From: Thainema sp966674685
GTDB lineage: Bacteria > Cyanobacteriota > Cyanobacteriia > Phormidesmidales > Phormidesmidaceae
Assembly (NCBI GenBank): GCA_966674685.1
Contig: CBKWJC010000007.1
Coordinates: forward strand, 1-64,000
Length of the DNA stretch: 64,000 bases
Direction: 5' to 3'
Part shown: positions 8,797 through 17,606 of the stretch, piece after piece
Layout: every line of letters begins with the position of its first letter
How positions within the stretch are numbered: position 1 is the stretch's first letter
The notes under the pieces: generated by a model
The model's input: only the letters and a program-made list of their open reading frames with translations
Databases searched by the model: none
What the model was told of the DNA's origin: nothing
Program-made: the position numbers and the translations under genes

Positions 8797-8833
8797 CCAG
8801 GTGAAATATTTGGCTATTGGAAGAGGTTTCTGA
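8753..8833 (+). pseudogene. remnant of nucleotidyltransferase antitoxin-like gene, N-terminus only
   Basis: In the +2 frame relative to the upstream gene, this stretch reads NQDFKEFVQLLNDNQVKYLAIG then RGF and a stop (TGA 8831-8833). That is the typical opening of MNT/AbiEii-type nucleotidyltransferases, which continue with a GG-x-A-V-x-x-H-G segment and a catalytic D-x-D. Here the reading frame ends right after the first beta strand and the next gene (Uma2) starts at 8836. There is no ATG in frame; the expected start position reads CTG. I read it as the remains of a deletion that fused the module to the Uma2 promoter region. Confidence 0.5.
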
Positions 8834-8835
8834 CT

Positions 8836-9447
8836 ATGACTCAAACGTCATCATCCCTCGTTCTCAATTTTGAAGAATTTCTCGCTCGCTATGCCGATAA
8901 TCCTCGCTATGAACTGGCCGATGGGGAGCTAATAGACAGGTCACTCACTGGCACCCATGAAACGGTGGCTGGCAAGGTTGCTAGTCGGCTCAATATTGAG
9001 TGCGATCGCAAAGGGCATCCGTGGATTATTCCCCGTACCTGTTTGCTGCGTCCCTTCTCGGATACTGCGACTGCTCGCCGCCCAGATGTGGTGGTGCTGG
9101 ATGAACCAGCCTTGGTGCATGAACCGCTCTGGGAACGAGAACCTGTGATCGTGCTGGGCGCATCGGTGAGGCTGGTCGTAGAGGTGGTGAGCACGAACTG
9201 GGAAACGGATTATGCTCGAAAGGTGGAGGAATATGCACTCTTTGGCATTCCAGAATATTGGATTGTGGATTATCGCGGGCTAGGCGGCAGAGCGTTTATT
9301 GGCAACCCGAAGCAACCAACGTTTACTGTATGCCGATTAGTGGGTGACACCTATGAACAGCAGCAATATCGCTTGGGTGAATTAATTGCATCGCCTTTAT
9401 TGCCTGACTTGTTGCTAAAGTTGGATGATGTGATGCCTCGTATGTAG
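8836..9447 (+). CDS. Uma2 family endonuclease-like protein
   Basis: 203-residue Uma2/DUF820 protein. Core motifs: RRPDVVVLDEP (Asp), LVVEVVSTN (Glu), YARKVEEYALFGIPEYWIVDYR (Lys and the family's hallmark EYWIVD strand). The N-terminal YELADGELIDRSLTGTHE segment is also typical. The ATG at 8836 is only 2 bp after the stop of the truncated nucleotidyltransferase remnant. Function unknown beyond the nuclease-like fold. Confidence 0.88.
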   Translation: MTQTSSSLVLNFEEFLARYADNPRYELADGELIDRSLTGTHETVAGKVASRLNIECDRKGHPWIIPRTCLLRPFSDTATARRPDVVVLDEPALVHEPLWEREPVIVLGASVRLVVEVVSTNWETDYARKVEEYALFGIPEYWIVDYRGLGGRAFIGNPKQPTFTVCRLVGDTYEQQQYRLGELIASPLLPDLLLKLDDVMPRM

Positions 9448-9636
9448 ACCAGCGAGATACGTTGTATCTAATCTATACAGAAACTGATTTCAATGCAGCG
9501 GATACTCATCCTAATATAGAGATTTTTATGAAATTCGATTTGGACGAATATACAAAATGTACATTTTAAATTTTATATAAAACCTTTATTCGTAATTTAC
9601 TCATGCTTACTCTATGCTCTTTGTACTAAATAAATC

Positions 9637-10473
9637 ATGGCTTTCCCTACTGAATTTAATTTCTTGAATGAAGATGATTTTACCCGAAATTTTATTATTC
9701 CTCTTATTCGGCGATTAGGTTACTCGCTTGTTTTTCATTTTCATGGTGCTCGTGAATTTGGGAAAGACTTGATATTTGCAGATGTTGACCCATTTGGACA
9801 TATTCGCTACTACGGCTTACAAGCTAAATATGAAGCAAGTATCAGCCTGAATGGTGTTGAGTCAGTTGTACACGATTGCCTTCAAGCGTTTGCAAACCCA
9901 TTTACTCACCCTCAAACTGGCTCTGTGGAGCGTATCTGTGGATTCTATGCTCTGAATGGTGGTAGTTTAGGTGATGCTGCAGTGACTCATTACTTCAATT
10001 CTCTGCGACCTCGTTTTGGTGGAAACGTATATCTTCTACAAGGACGTGATCTTGAATTACTTAATCGTTGGGCTGCCACAAGCCGCTCATCTTTTATAAC
10101 TGAGCAACTGACAGGAATTCTACTTGAGATCCGTTACAATCGAATTGTTCTTACTGAAGTAACAGAACAATTCAATAAGAACACTATTTCTTTTTTGCGG
10201 TTAAAGATTGATTCAATTTCAAACTATTTGACAACGCCCACACTTGGCCCATTATTAGACAATTCAAAACTATTGAAATACTGGAGATTCACGACTACCT
10301 GTAATGAAATTTTAAGGCAGATTGGCACACCTCTATTTAATTCAAGTGAAGGAAGAATTGTAATAATAAATGAGTTTTTACCTGTAATTCATCAACTATC
10401 TGAGACTATAGAAAAGTCTGCCATTAATATTTTGGCTTCATTATCTCCACTTAGTTTTAAACGTTACGAGTAG
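9637..10473 (+). CDS. PD-(D/E)XK nuclease-like protein, Mrr-type core
   Basis: 278 residues. The N-terminal ~130 residues carry an Mrr/REase-like core: LNEDDFTRNFIIPLIRRLGY helix, then E40-F-G-K-D44 and, after one strand, LQAKY (Gln62-x-Lys64), the E...GxD...QxK pattern of PD-(D/E)XK enzymes. The C-terminal half has no recognisable domain. It stands alone in AT-rich DNA without an adjacent methyltransferase or helicase. It may be a solitary nuclease or a defence effector; this is inference from fold and context only. Confidence 0.6.
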   Translation: MAFPTEFNFLNEDDFTRNFIIPLIRRLGYSLVFHFHGAREFGKDLIFADVDPFGHIRYYGLQAKYEASISLNGVESVVHDCLQAFANPFTHPQTGSVERICGFYALNGGSLGDAAVTHYFNSLRPRFGGNVYLLQGRDLELLNRWAATSRSSFITEQLTGILLEIRYNRIVLTEVTEQFNKNTISFLRLKIDSISNYLTTPTLGPLLDNSKLLKYWRFTTTCNEILRQIGTPLFNSSEGRIVIINEFLPVIHQLSETIEKSAINILASLSPLSFKRYE

Positions 10474-10547
10474 GAATAGATGGTACACAAGCTAATAGAT
10501 ATAATCAAGCTTTAAATTAACATTAGATTTCAAGTGAAATTACATTT

Positions 10548-10756
10548 CAATCTAGCTGATAAATGGTATGTATGATGCGAGGGAGTATGATCGCACTTTT
10601 GAAACTTGTTTGAAGATTGGATTTGCGATCTCGTCTTGGATATGTGATGTGGAGAAGTGAGATCGCACTTGTGAAACCTATTTGAAGTTTAGGTTTGAGA
10701 TCGCAGCTCAATCTAGCTGATGAGTGAGATGTGGGATGTGGAGAAGTGCGATCGCA
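10548..10756. repeat. HIP1-based repeat block A (three degenerate copies)
   Basis: Three partial copies of a module built as TCTAGCTGATGAGTG ... GATGTGGAGAAGTG(C/A)GATCGCA ... TTTGAAG-TT-GGTTTG-GATCGCA. They start near 10551, 10633 and 10709, abutting the 3' end of the next gene. The same module forms block B at 11689-11871 on the other side of that gene. The HIP1 octamer is the junction between modules. Confidence 0.75.
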
Positions 10757-11476
10757 TCACAAACTTCGATGTAATAAATGCTCATTTAGAATTTGATTAA
10801 CTGCGTCTCTATATCGTTCAGGAATAGCTAAGCTTGTAGATGCTGGTGTTAAGGGAAACCGTGGTCTAAATTGAATAGTCAACACATTTGCTTTGTCTAA
10901 ATCCCAAACATAGGATTTTATCTGTTGCCATTTAATCAAAGAGCACATACACCAGATACCGTTTTCGCAAAGCTCAAGCTTACTTATGGCTAAAGCAAGA
11001 TTGTAAATTCCCCAGATGAAATAAAAAATCGATAATTGATAAATTAATCCAGGTGATTCTTCTGGGCTTGAACTTCTAAAAGTTAATAAAGCGTCAAAAG
11101 CACCAAGAGAAATAAAACCCAGACCGATCCTAAGGAGCTGTTTACGCTTTGGATTTTCCCCAAAGTCAAGCAATAAAGAACCAGCTTTCATTCTTCTGAA
11201 GAAAGTATCAACCCCCGCGATAATGAGCATTATATATATTAAATTAGGAATATTCAGCCAGCTATTTTTTTCTGGCCAGTTGTTATCCTGAGGATCATAG
11301 CGTAGTGAACCAAAAATAAAAATGGCAAGGAAAGTTATAAGTATATAAAAGATGGAATAACGCAAGTTTGTAAAAGCAGCCTGACGCCCTAGTGTTTTTG
11401 ACGTTTCGAGAAAGGCGAAGTGAAGAGAGCAAGCGACGACAATGGTGATAATGCTGATAAATAGTAATAAAAGCAT
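10757..11476 (-). CDS. hypothetical multi-spanning membrane protein
   Basis: 239 residues with about five hydrophobic segments (near 2-23, 40-58, 74-92, 113-130, 143-163) and a cytosolic C-terminal domain containing GIWCMCSLIKWQQIKSYVWD. The latter resembles the C-terminal domain of cyanobacterial DUF5673-type membrane proteins; this match is from memory. The gene is AT-rich and flanked on both sides by the same HIP1-based repeat modules, suggesting a cassette. Start ATG at 11474-11476; a Met 13 bp upstream is out of frame. Confidence 0.6.
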   Translation of the reverse strand: MLLLLFISIITIVVACSLHFAFLETSKTLGRQAAFTNLRYSIFYILITFLAIFIFGSLRYDPQDNNWPEKNSWLNIPNLIYIMLIIAGVDTFFRRMKAGSLLLDFGENPKRKQLLRIGLGFISLGAFDALLTFRSSSPEESPGLIYQLSIFYFIWGIYNLALAISKLELCENGIWCMCSLIKWQQIKSYVWDLDKANVLTIQFRPRFPLTPASTSLAIPERYRDAVNQILNEHLLHRSL

Positions 11477-11688
11477 AAAACACTCCCATATTTGTTGTAG
11501 TTGCTTTTTTAAGGCCAGGAAGTAGAAATCTGTTGTCTGAAGTTACTCAATTAGCCAAGCAATTTGGAGGACTTAATCTTTAAATATAAGCGTTGCGATA
11601 CAGCTGTGATATTACCCATAAGGGTTATTAAGAATAAATTTTATTTGTTGTCTGAGCTAAAACGATGAGCTAAAGCTTGCGATCGCAA

Positions 11689-11871
11689 CTCCATCTAGCT
11701 GATGGGCAGTATGTGGTGAGGCGAAGTGCGATCGCACTTACGGCACCTGAAGATTAGATCTGCGATCGCAACTCCATCTAGCTGATGAGTGTATCTGTGG
11801 AGTGGAGAGTGCGATCGCATTTTCATCTAGCTGGTGAGTTGGGATGCGGGGAAGTGCGATCGCATTCTCAA
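11689..11871. repeat. HIP1-based repeat block B (three copies)
   Basis: Copies starting at 11689, 11762 and 11825 share GCGATCGCAACTCCATCTAGC TGATG and end in GAAGTGCGATCGCA. They are the same module as block A at 10548-10756. The rest of the 11477-11883 intergenic region shows no gene. The AT-rich part next to the membrane protein (11477-11688) should hold its promoter, but no clear box stands out. Confidence 0.75.
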
Positions 11872-11883
11872 AGATTCGGCATT

Positions 11884-12633
11884 TTATAGTGTGGCAAAGA
11901 GCTGTTTGACGTTCTCCCAGGCATCCGCTGCGGCTGCGGCGTTGTAGCTGGCTCTGCGATCGCAGAAGAACCCATGTTCCGCTCCGTCATAGCGGAAAAT
12001 TTTGTGTGGGATATTGTGCTGATTTAAAGCTTGTTCAATGTCTTGCACATGTTCGGGCGGAATGCTGCCGTCCTCATTGCCGAAAAAGGCGTAGATTGTG
12101 CCGCTGATATCACCTGTACGGCTGACCGTTGGTTCCTCTTCTCCCGGTTGCCAAGTGGGAATGCCAGCGCCATAGAACGAAGCCGTGGCTTGAATATCCG
12201 GTAACGTTGCGGTCAGATACACCACATGCCCACCGAAGCAAAAACCGATGGAGCCAAAGCCGCCTGATTTCACCTGCGGTAGCGACTTCAGATAATCCGC
12301 TGCGGCCTGTACATCTTGTAGTAGCTCTGTGGCTTTGGTGTTTTCCTTATACACTCGGCCAATTGTGACATCCTCAGCCGTGTACCCCACTTCAAATCCG
12401 GGGGCTTGACGCTGATAAATCGGCGGCGCGATCGCAACATAGCCCTCTTTGGCAATGCGTTCGGTAACATCGCGAATGTGTTCATTCACCCCAAAGATTT
12501 CCTGAATGACGATGATGCCCGGAAAAGACTGTGCGGTTTGACTCTCCACGTCCGGTTGCGCTACGTAGCAAGGCAGGGTGATATCCCCACTCTGAATTTC
12601 AACTGTCTGAGTTTTAATATCGAATGCAGTCAT
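11884..12633 (-). CDS. dienelactone hydrolase family protein
   Basis: 249-residue alpha/beta hydrolase of the DLH family, hydrolysing dienelactones or related esters in the cytoplasm. The nucleophile Cys132 sits in GFCFGGH (130-136); QEIFG (44-48) supplies the family Glu, and the Asp (NEDGSIPPEH) and His (GAEHGFFCD) of the triad follow. The ATG at 12633 is chosen because MTAFDIKTQTVEI opens the domain; the frame extends upstream to 12705 only through unconserved residues. It is divergent from the GntR regulator at 12907. Confidence 0.88.
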   Translation of the reverse strand: MTAFDIKTQTVEIQSGDITLPCYVAQPDVESQTAQSFPGIIVIQEIFGVNEHIRDVTERIAKEGYVAIAPPIYQRQAPGFEVGYTAEDVTIGRVYKENTKATELLQDVQAAADYLKSLPQVKSGGFGSIGFCFGGHVVYLTATLPDIQATASFYGAGIPTWQPGEEEPTVSRTGDISGTIYAFFGNEDGSIPPEHVQDIEQALNQHNIPHKIFRYDGAEHGFFCDRRASYNAAAAADAWENVKQLFATL

Positions 12634-12906
12634 AATTTGGAGAAATAAAAAAGTAACTAAAGTCAGCTTGTCAGTTAAAGTTAAACGTAGATGTGCCACT
12701 GGCACACTAAATCGCTGAGAACGATTTATATCTTTGTTCCCATGAGGAGCGGCTAATGCTAGCTACAGGAGCCTATTGTAGGCAGGATTAATCAAAGCCA
12801 CAAATCCGTGTTCGGTTGTGACAAAGTATTACATCCTGTGACAATTTGGCTGAGCTTACGTCATGAACTCTGAGAGCGCCGCTATAGAGTCATAAGGTTA
12901 AAATCA

Positions 12907-13953
12907 ATGAGTTCCAGCCTATTATCTGACCGTTCACGTACCAGAACGCTCAATTCGGAGGTTTACCGCGTGGTGCAGTTCCATATTCAGCCGGACAGCG
13001 AAATTCCGGCTTCTGCTCAGCTTTATAATCAGATTCGCTTTGCGATCGCATCACGGCAGTATCCACCTGGAAAGCGTCTGCCCAGCACTCGTCAGCTTGC
13101 CATGCAAACGGGGCTGCACCGCAACACCATCAGCAAAGTCTATCGCCAACTGGAAGATGCAGGCTTTGTCGAGGCACTACCCGGTTCAGGGATCTATGTG
13201 CGCGATTCCGGCAATGGCGACTTTCAGGCTCCTTCGCCGCTACTGAAGGAATATCCTCAAGCGCGTAAGCTGATTCAGCGCAATTTGGATGAGCTACTGC
13301 GGGAAGGCTTTTCGCTCAATCAGGCCCGCGAGCTATTTTTGGCCGAAGTGGACTGGCGATTGCGCTGTAGCGCCCAGGTGCTGGTGACGACGCCTTCACA
13401 GGACATCGGTGCAGGTGAGCTGATGGTGCGGGAACTGGAGCAAGAGCTGAAAATTCCCGTTCAGCTTGTGCCGCTGGAAAGCCTAGAGCAAACCCTAGCT
13501 CAAACTCGCTCTGGCACAGTTGTCACCAGCCGCTACTTCATTGCCGAGGCAGAAGCGATCGCAGCTCCCAAATCGGTGCGCGTTATCCCAATTGACATCT
13601 ATGACTATGCCCAAGAGCTAAGCCTGCTGAAGGATTTGCCGAAAGAAACCTGTCTGGGACTGGTTAGTTTGAGTTCCGGTATCCTGCGAGCGGCTGAAGT
13701 GATTATCCACAGTCTGCGCGGCGACGAACTACTGGTGATGACGGCTCAAACCAACGATGCCTACAAGCTCAATGCCATTGTTCGCAGTGCTCAGACCATC
13801 TTCGCCTTCGATCAGGCCAGTTTCCCCGTCGTTAAACGGGCGATTTCGGAAGCCCGTGAAGATCTGATTCGGCCACCTGAAGTGATCACCACTGATAACT
13901 ACATCGGCAGCAAGTCTATCAGCCTATTGAAGCGAGAACTCGGCTTAGAGTAA
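12907..13953 (+). CDS. GntR family transcriptional regulator with atypical effector domain
   Basis: 348 residues. Residues ~20-105 form a GntR winged helix (PASAQLYNQIRFAIASRQYP, then RLPSTRQLAMQTGLHRNTIS and KVYRQLEDAGFVEALPGSGI). The C-terminal 230 residues are not the aminotransferase-like MocR domain. Instead they alternate strands and helices (VVTSRYF, VRVIPIDIYDYAQEL, CLGLVSLSSGIL, LLVMTAQTND), like a periplasmic-binding-protein or UTRA-like fold. This architecture recurs in cyanobacteria. It is divergent from the dienelactone hydrolase (shared 273-bp region), so it may control that gene. Confidence 0.85.
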   Translation: MSSSLLSDRSRTRTLNSEVYRVVQFHIQPDSEIPASAQLYNQIRFAIASRQYPPGKRLPSTRQLAMQTGLHRNTISKVYRQLEDAGFVEALPGSGIYVRDSGNGDFQAPSPLLKEYPQARKLIQRNLDELLREGFSLNQARELFLAEVDWRLRCSAQVLVTTPSQDIGAGELMVRELEQELKIPVQLVPLESLEQTLAQTRSGTVVTSRYFIAEAEAIAAPKSVRVIPIDIYDYAQELSLLKDLPKETCLGLVSLSSGILRAAEVIIHSLRGDELLVMTAQTNDAYKLNAIVRSAQTIFAFDQASFPVVKRAISEAREDLIRPPEVITTDNYIGSKSISLLKRELGLE

Positions 13954-14121
13954 TCGGCTTAGAGTAAGAGGTGCGATGTCTGCGATCGCGCTATGGTAGA
14001 ACGAAATCTGGCCAAAAATCCTTGCTTTTCTTGGCAAAGCTTTGGTAGGCGTTGCCAAGCGGGCTTTGTGCGGCTAGGAAATAATAAAGATTCGACCTGC
14101 CAACTCTTGGGACATTGCCTT

Positions 14122-14790
14122 ATGACCATTGAAGCCCAGCCCTCAATGGGGCTGCAAGATTCGATCCGTCTGCGCCGAGCAACGCGAGCGTTTAACCCTG
14201 ATCCGATTCCAGATGTGCTGCTGGAAAAGATCTTTGGGCTGAGCATTCAGGCTCCGTCGGGTTATAACTTGCAGCCTTGGCGCTTTATTGTCCTGCGCGA
14301 TCAGGCCAGCAAGGAAAAGCTTCAGCCCTGCGCCTTTGGTCAGGTGCAAGTCGTGCAGGCTCCCGTGGTGCTGATTTGCTGTGGCGATCGCAACGTTGGC
14401 AATCCAGACTACATTGAGCAGGTGATTGAGCTAGGCAAAGCCAACGACGCAATCGACGAAAACTACGCCAACGTCATGCGGAAGCAGATTCCGCTGGGCT
14501 TTGAGCAGCGGCCAAGCTATGGTTCGCTAGAGGTCTGGACAAATCGCCACGTCATGCTGGCAGTTGCCCACATGATGATTGTGGCGAAAAGCTATGGCGT
14601 CGATAGCTGTCCGATGGAAGGCTTTTCATCTGAGTAGGTCAAAGAAGCGTTTAATATTCCCAATCACGTCGATGTCTGCTGCCTGCTGTGTCTAGGTTTT
14701 GCGACTGAACCCCATAAGCAGTATGGCGGACGGTTTGATCTGTCCAAGCTGTTTTATGGAGAGTCTTACGGTGAAACGTTTGCACTGTAG
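14122..14790 (+). pseudogene. nitroreductase family protein interrupted by an amber codon
   Basis: From ATG 14122 the frame reads a flavin-dependent nitroreductase: LQDSIRLRRATRAFNPDPIP, then SIQAPSGYNLQPWRF (FMN-binding ribityl region) and VMLAVAHMMIVAKSYGVDSCPMEGF. TAG at 14635-14637 stops translation after 171 codons. The same frame continues for 51 more codons (VKEAFNIPNHVDVCC ... ATEPHKQYGGRFDLSKL) to TAG at 14788, exactly the family's C-terminus. A single base change (CAG or AAG to TAG) explains the break. The missing part contributes to the FMN site, so a truncated product is probably inactive. Confidence 0.85.
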
Positions 14791-14812
14791 GGATTTACGG
14801 TTTGGTATTGAT

Positions 14813-14979
14813 GGCAGGGGAGCAGGGGAGCGGGGGAGAAAGGGAGCTTTAATCTTTTCCCCGTTGCCCCCCTGCCCCGTCGCTCCCTTGCCCGTAAAGC
14901 TAGTCAAATACATTCTCGGTCTGTGCTCCCCTGCCCCCTTGCCCCGTCGCTCCCCCCTGCCCCATCGCCCCCTTGCCCA
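14813..14979. repeat. G/C-strand-asymmetric low-complexity inverted repeats
   Basis: A purine-rich arm (GGGGAGCAGGGGAGCGGGGG) is followed by pyrimidine-rich arms made of CCCCTGCCCC, CGCTCCC and CCCTTGCCC units. This can fold back on itself. It lies between the convergent nitroreductase and exporter genes. Similar material lies at 33492-33577 and 56580-56630. This is a known type of cyanobacterial intergenic repeat. Confidence 0.7.
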
Positions 14980-14984
14980 AAACA

Positions 14985-16262
14985 CTAGTCAAAGATATTG
15001 AAGATTCCAAAAATCGTGGAAAGGATGCGGCTAATTGGATTTGTCACTAATCCTGCCGAATCGGAGAAGCTGGCTAGGCCGGACCGACCGACTACAATCA
15101 CATCGTTTTCTAGTAGCGCTGGGTTGTTGGCTTCATCTAAGCCCTCACTCAGATCTACTTCAATTTCTCGTTCATTGACGGTGCCATCTGGATTGAGCCG
15201 TACAAGATTCACTTCATTCTTGTCGGCGCGAATCGGATCAAAGCCTCCGGCTGAGAGGAGCGCTTGGTTCAGCGGTGTGTTGGGTGTGATTTGAATTGGG
15301 CCAGGGGATTCAACTTCGCCAATCACAAATACCGTGATGGTTTCTGGTGAAATGCTGGTCGAGCCAATTTGTAGGGCTTCTGCCGCAGTCAGGCTCTCAG
15401 CCGTGGGAATAAAGATCGAGTCGCCGCTCTGGAGCGTGATGTCTTTACTTAAGTCTGCCGATGCGACGAGTTCCCAGAGGTTAACCGTGACGGATTGATC
15501 GGAATTTCCAGCGGGGGAACGCTGGACTTCGACTTCTCGCAGATCGGCTCGTGGGGTAATGCCGCCTGCTAACTGAATTGCCTCGGTCAGCGTTGGGAAA
15601 CCACCTTCTTGGCGCTGCTCTAGCGAAATTGTGTAGGAACCGGGACGCTTGACGGCACCTGCGATCGCAACTCGTACCGGACGCAGAGCTAGGGGGGAAA
15701 CCGTCACAACGGCTCGCCGCATATAGGGGCTGTAGGCTCGTGCGATCGCATCTGCGGCTTCGGTAAAGGTCAGACCTTGCACGACGACGCTGCCAGCGGT
15801 GGGTAAGTTGACGGTACCGTCAGTGAGCACCAGCGCTTCGCCACTGTACTGCTCTGCCCCGAAAATGCTGATGTCGATGCGATCGCCAGGCCCTAAGGCG
15901 TAGCGATCGCTAATGGCGGGTGCGGCTTGGGGTTGAACAGCAGGACTGCTGTTGTTTTCGTTGAAAATTTCGTATTGAGTTGATGCGGGTGTGGAACGGG
16001 TTCCAGGCGATAGCTCCGGTAGGGGAGTGGTTGGCACCGGATAGTCAGCAATATAGTTTTGGGACTCCGGGGTATCTAACTGGGAGTTAACATTCTGGTT
16101 TGAGTTAGCAGCCAGAGCAAAGCCGCTGTTACTGTTCGATAACGATTCGTCACTAGGTTGAAGCGATTGTGCGATCGCGCAATCTGTCACCATCCATAGC
16201 GATACTAAAGTCGCGCTACTGACTAAAAAACGGGGAGATTTAAGAAACCAAGCCATAATCAA
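14985..16262 (-). CDS. polysaccharide biosynthesis/export protein (Wza-like, SLBB)
   Basis: 425 residues with an N-terminal signal sequence (LVSSATLVSLWMVTDCAIAQS). A low-complexity Ser/Asn/Thr/Pro linker runs to ~115. The Poly_export domain follows (RYALGPGDRIDISIFGAEQY, residues ~121-200). Two SLBB-like beta-grasp domains come next (VRVAIAGAVKRPGSYTISL and ITVFVIGEVESPGPIQI). Such proteins form the outer-membrane channel for extracellular polysaccharide. It has no lipobox Cys. No Wzc or Wzx partner is adjacent, so it is a stand-alone export gene here. Confidence 0.88.
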   Translation of the reverse strand: MIMAWFLKSPRFLVSSATLVSLWMVTDCAIAQSLQPSDESLSNSNSGFALAANSNQNVNSQLDTPESQNYIADYPVPTTPLPELSPGTRSTPASTQYEIFNENNSSPAVQPQAAPAISDRYALGPGDRIDISIFGAEQYSGEALVLTDGTVNLPTAGSVVVQGLTFTEAADAIARAYSPYMRRAVVTVSPLALRPVRVAIAGAVKRPGSYTISLEQRQEGGFPTLTEAIQLAGGITPRADLREVEVQRSPAGNSDQSVTVNLWELVASADLSKDITLQSGDSIFIPTAESLTAAEALQIGSTSISPETITVFVIGEVESPGPIQITPNTPLNQALLSAGGFDPIRADKNEVNLVRLNPDGTVNEREIEVDLSEGLDEANNPALLENDVIVVGRSGLASFSDSAGLVTNPISRILSTIFGIFNIFD

Positions 16263-16465
16263 CTCGCTTGTTTTTGTGTCAAGACGGGCAAGAGTAATGC
16301 TTGTTTCCCTTTTTCTTAATCCCAGATGTTGATCCGGATGCTGATTATGGCGTTTCGGTGAAGATGCTGAGGACTGAGTGGAGGAGTGGATGGGTGAAGG
16401 GGTAGATGATGATCAAGTGATGAAGAGGGAGAGCTAATCTACTCCGTTACCCCATGACTCCATAT

Positions 16466-16499
16466 CCCATCACCCCATCACCCCATCACCCCATCACCC
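16466..16499. repeat. 9-bp tandem repeat (CATCACCCC)n
   Basis: About 3.7 perfect units of CATCACCCC upstream of the exporter gene, in the 278-bp region between the 2-hydroxyacid dehydrogenase 3' end and the exporter start. A related degenerate purine-rich stretch lies at 16375-16432. No gene is visible in this interval. Confidence 0.85.
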
Positions 16500-16540
16500 T
16501 CTACAGCCCTGTACAACCCCTTACTTCAGAACTACATCAC

Positions 16541-17527
16541 TCAAACACAGTTCGGGCAATCCCGATCGGCCTCAAAATCTGACAGGTTAGACAGCGTGGT
16601 ATGCGCGATCGCATCCAGTGCATTTTGGGTGAAAAAGGCTTGGTGGGCTGTGATCACCACATTGGTGAATGACTGTAGCAGTTGAAAGGTCTCATCCTGA
16701 ATTACAACGTCTGAAAGATCCTCGAAAAAGAGGTCGGCCTCTTCCTCATACACGTCGATTCCCAGATAGCCAATTGTGCCGTCCTTAATAGCATCAATGG
16801 CTGCACGAGTGTCGATCAGTCCACCGCGACTGGTGTTGATCAGCATCGCGCCTTGCTTCAAGTGCTGCAGCGAATCTGCGTTGATCAAGTGATAGGTATT
16901 CGGCAGTAGCGGACAGTGTAGCGACACAATATCGGAGTGAGACAGCAGTTCGGGCATGTCTACATATTTCACCCCCAACTCTAAGCAGGCCGGATTTTGC
17001 TGTACGTCGTAGGCCAACAGCTTGCAGCCAAATCCGTGCATGATGCGGGCAAAACATTCACCGATTTTACCCGTGCCAACGACTCCCACCGTGGAGCCAT
17101 GCAGGTCAAATCCCAGCAGGCCACTGAGGGAAAAATTATCTTCACGGGTGCGGTTATAAGCTCGGTGCAGCTTGCGGTTGAGCGTTAGAATTAGCCCTAC
17201 TGCGTGTTCGGCCACCGCATAGGGCGAATAGGCAGGTACTCGCGCCACGGCAATGCCGCATTGTTTGGCAGCGTCCAAATCCACGTTGTTGTAGCCCGCC
17301 GATCGCAAAACGACAAAGCGTGTGCCCTGATTAGCCAATGTCTTCAACGTTCCCTGGTCAAGCTGATCGTTGATGAACACACAAACGGCTGGAAACCCTT
17401 CGGCTAGTTTGACGGTGCTGGGTGTGAGTCGGGGTTCAAAAAAAGTGAGGTCGTGACTATAGGACTCGTTGGTTGAGCTGAGTGAGGAACGGTCGTAGGG
17501 TTTCGTGCTAAAGACGGCAACTTTCAT
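16541..17527 (-). CDS. 2-hydroxyacid dehydrogenase (D-lactate dehydrogenase-like)
   Basis: 328 residues from ATG 17527 (MKVAVFSTKPYDRSSL); the frame opens at 17599, but the family N-terminus starts at this Met. NAD-dependent D-2-hydroxyacid dehydrogenase: Rossmann motif VGVVGTGKIG, NTSRGGLIDT carrying the active-site Arg, the Glu in IDVYEEEADLFFED, and the catalytic His in ITAHQAFFT. The VYEEE...LFFED insertion is typical of the LdhA/Ddh group that reduces pyruvate. Cytoplasmic; fermentative role is inferred. Confidence 0.9.
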   Translation of the reverse strand: MKVAVFSTKPYDRSSLSSTNESYSHDLTFFEPRLTPSTVKLAEGFPAVCVFINDQLDQGTLKTLANQGTRFVVLRSAGYNNVDLDAAKQCGIAVARVPAYSPYAVAEHAVGLILTLNRKLHRAYNRTREDNFSLSGLLGFDLHGSTVGVVGTGKIGECFARIMHGFGCKLLAYDVQQNPACLELGVKYVDMPELLSHSDIVSLHCPLLPNTYHLINADSLQHLKQGAMLINTSRGGLIDTRAAIDAIKDGTIGYLGIDVYEEEADLFFEDLSDVVIQDETFQLLQSFTNVVITAHQAFFTQNALDAIAHTTLSNLSDFEADRDCPNCV

Positions 17528-17606
17528 AGACTTGCGGATTACGTACAGGTTTGAGCCTTCGCCAGTGATAGTAGCGTCAATAGTGCCTGACGATATCAAA
17601 CGATGG

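Noticed and set aside
16440..16500. Possible CRISPR-like or array structure in the CATCACCCC repeats
   Set aside because: The 9-bp units are contiguous with no spacers; this is a simple tandem repeat.
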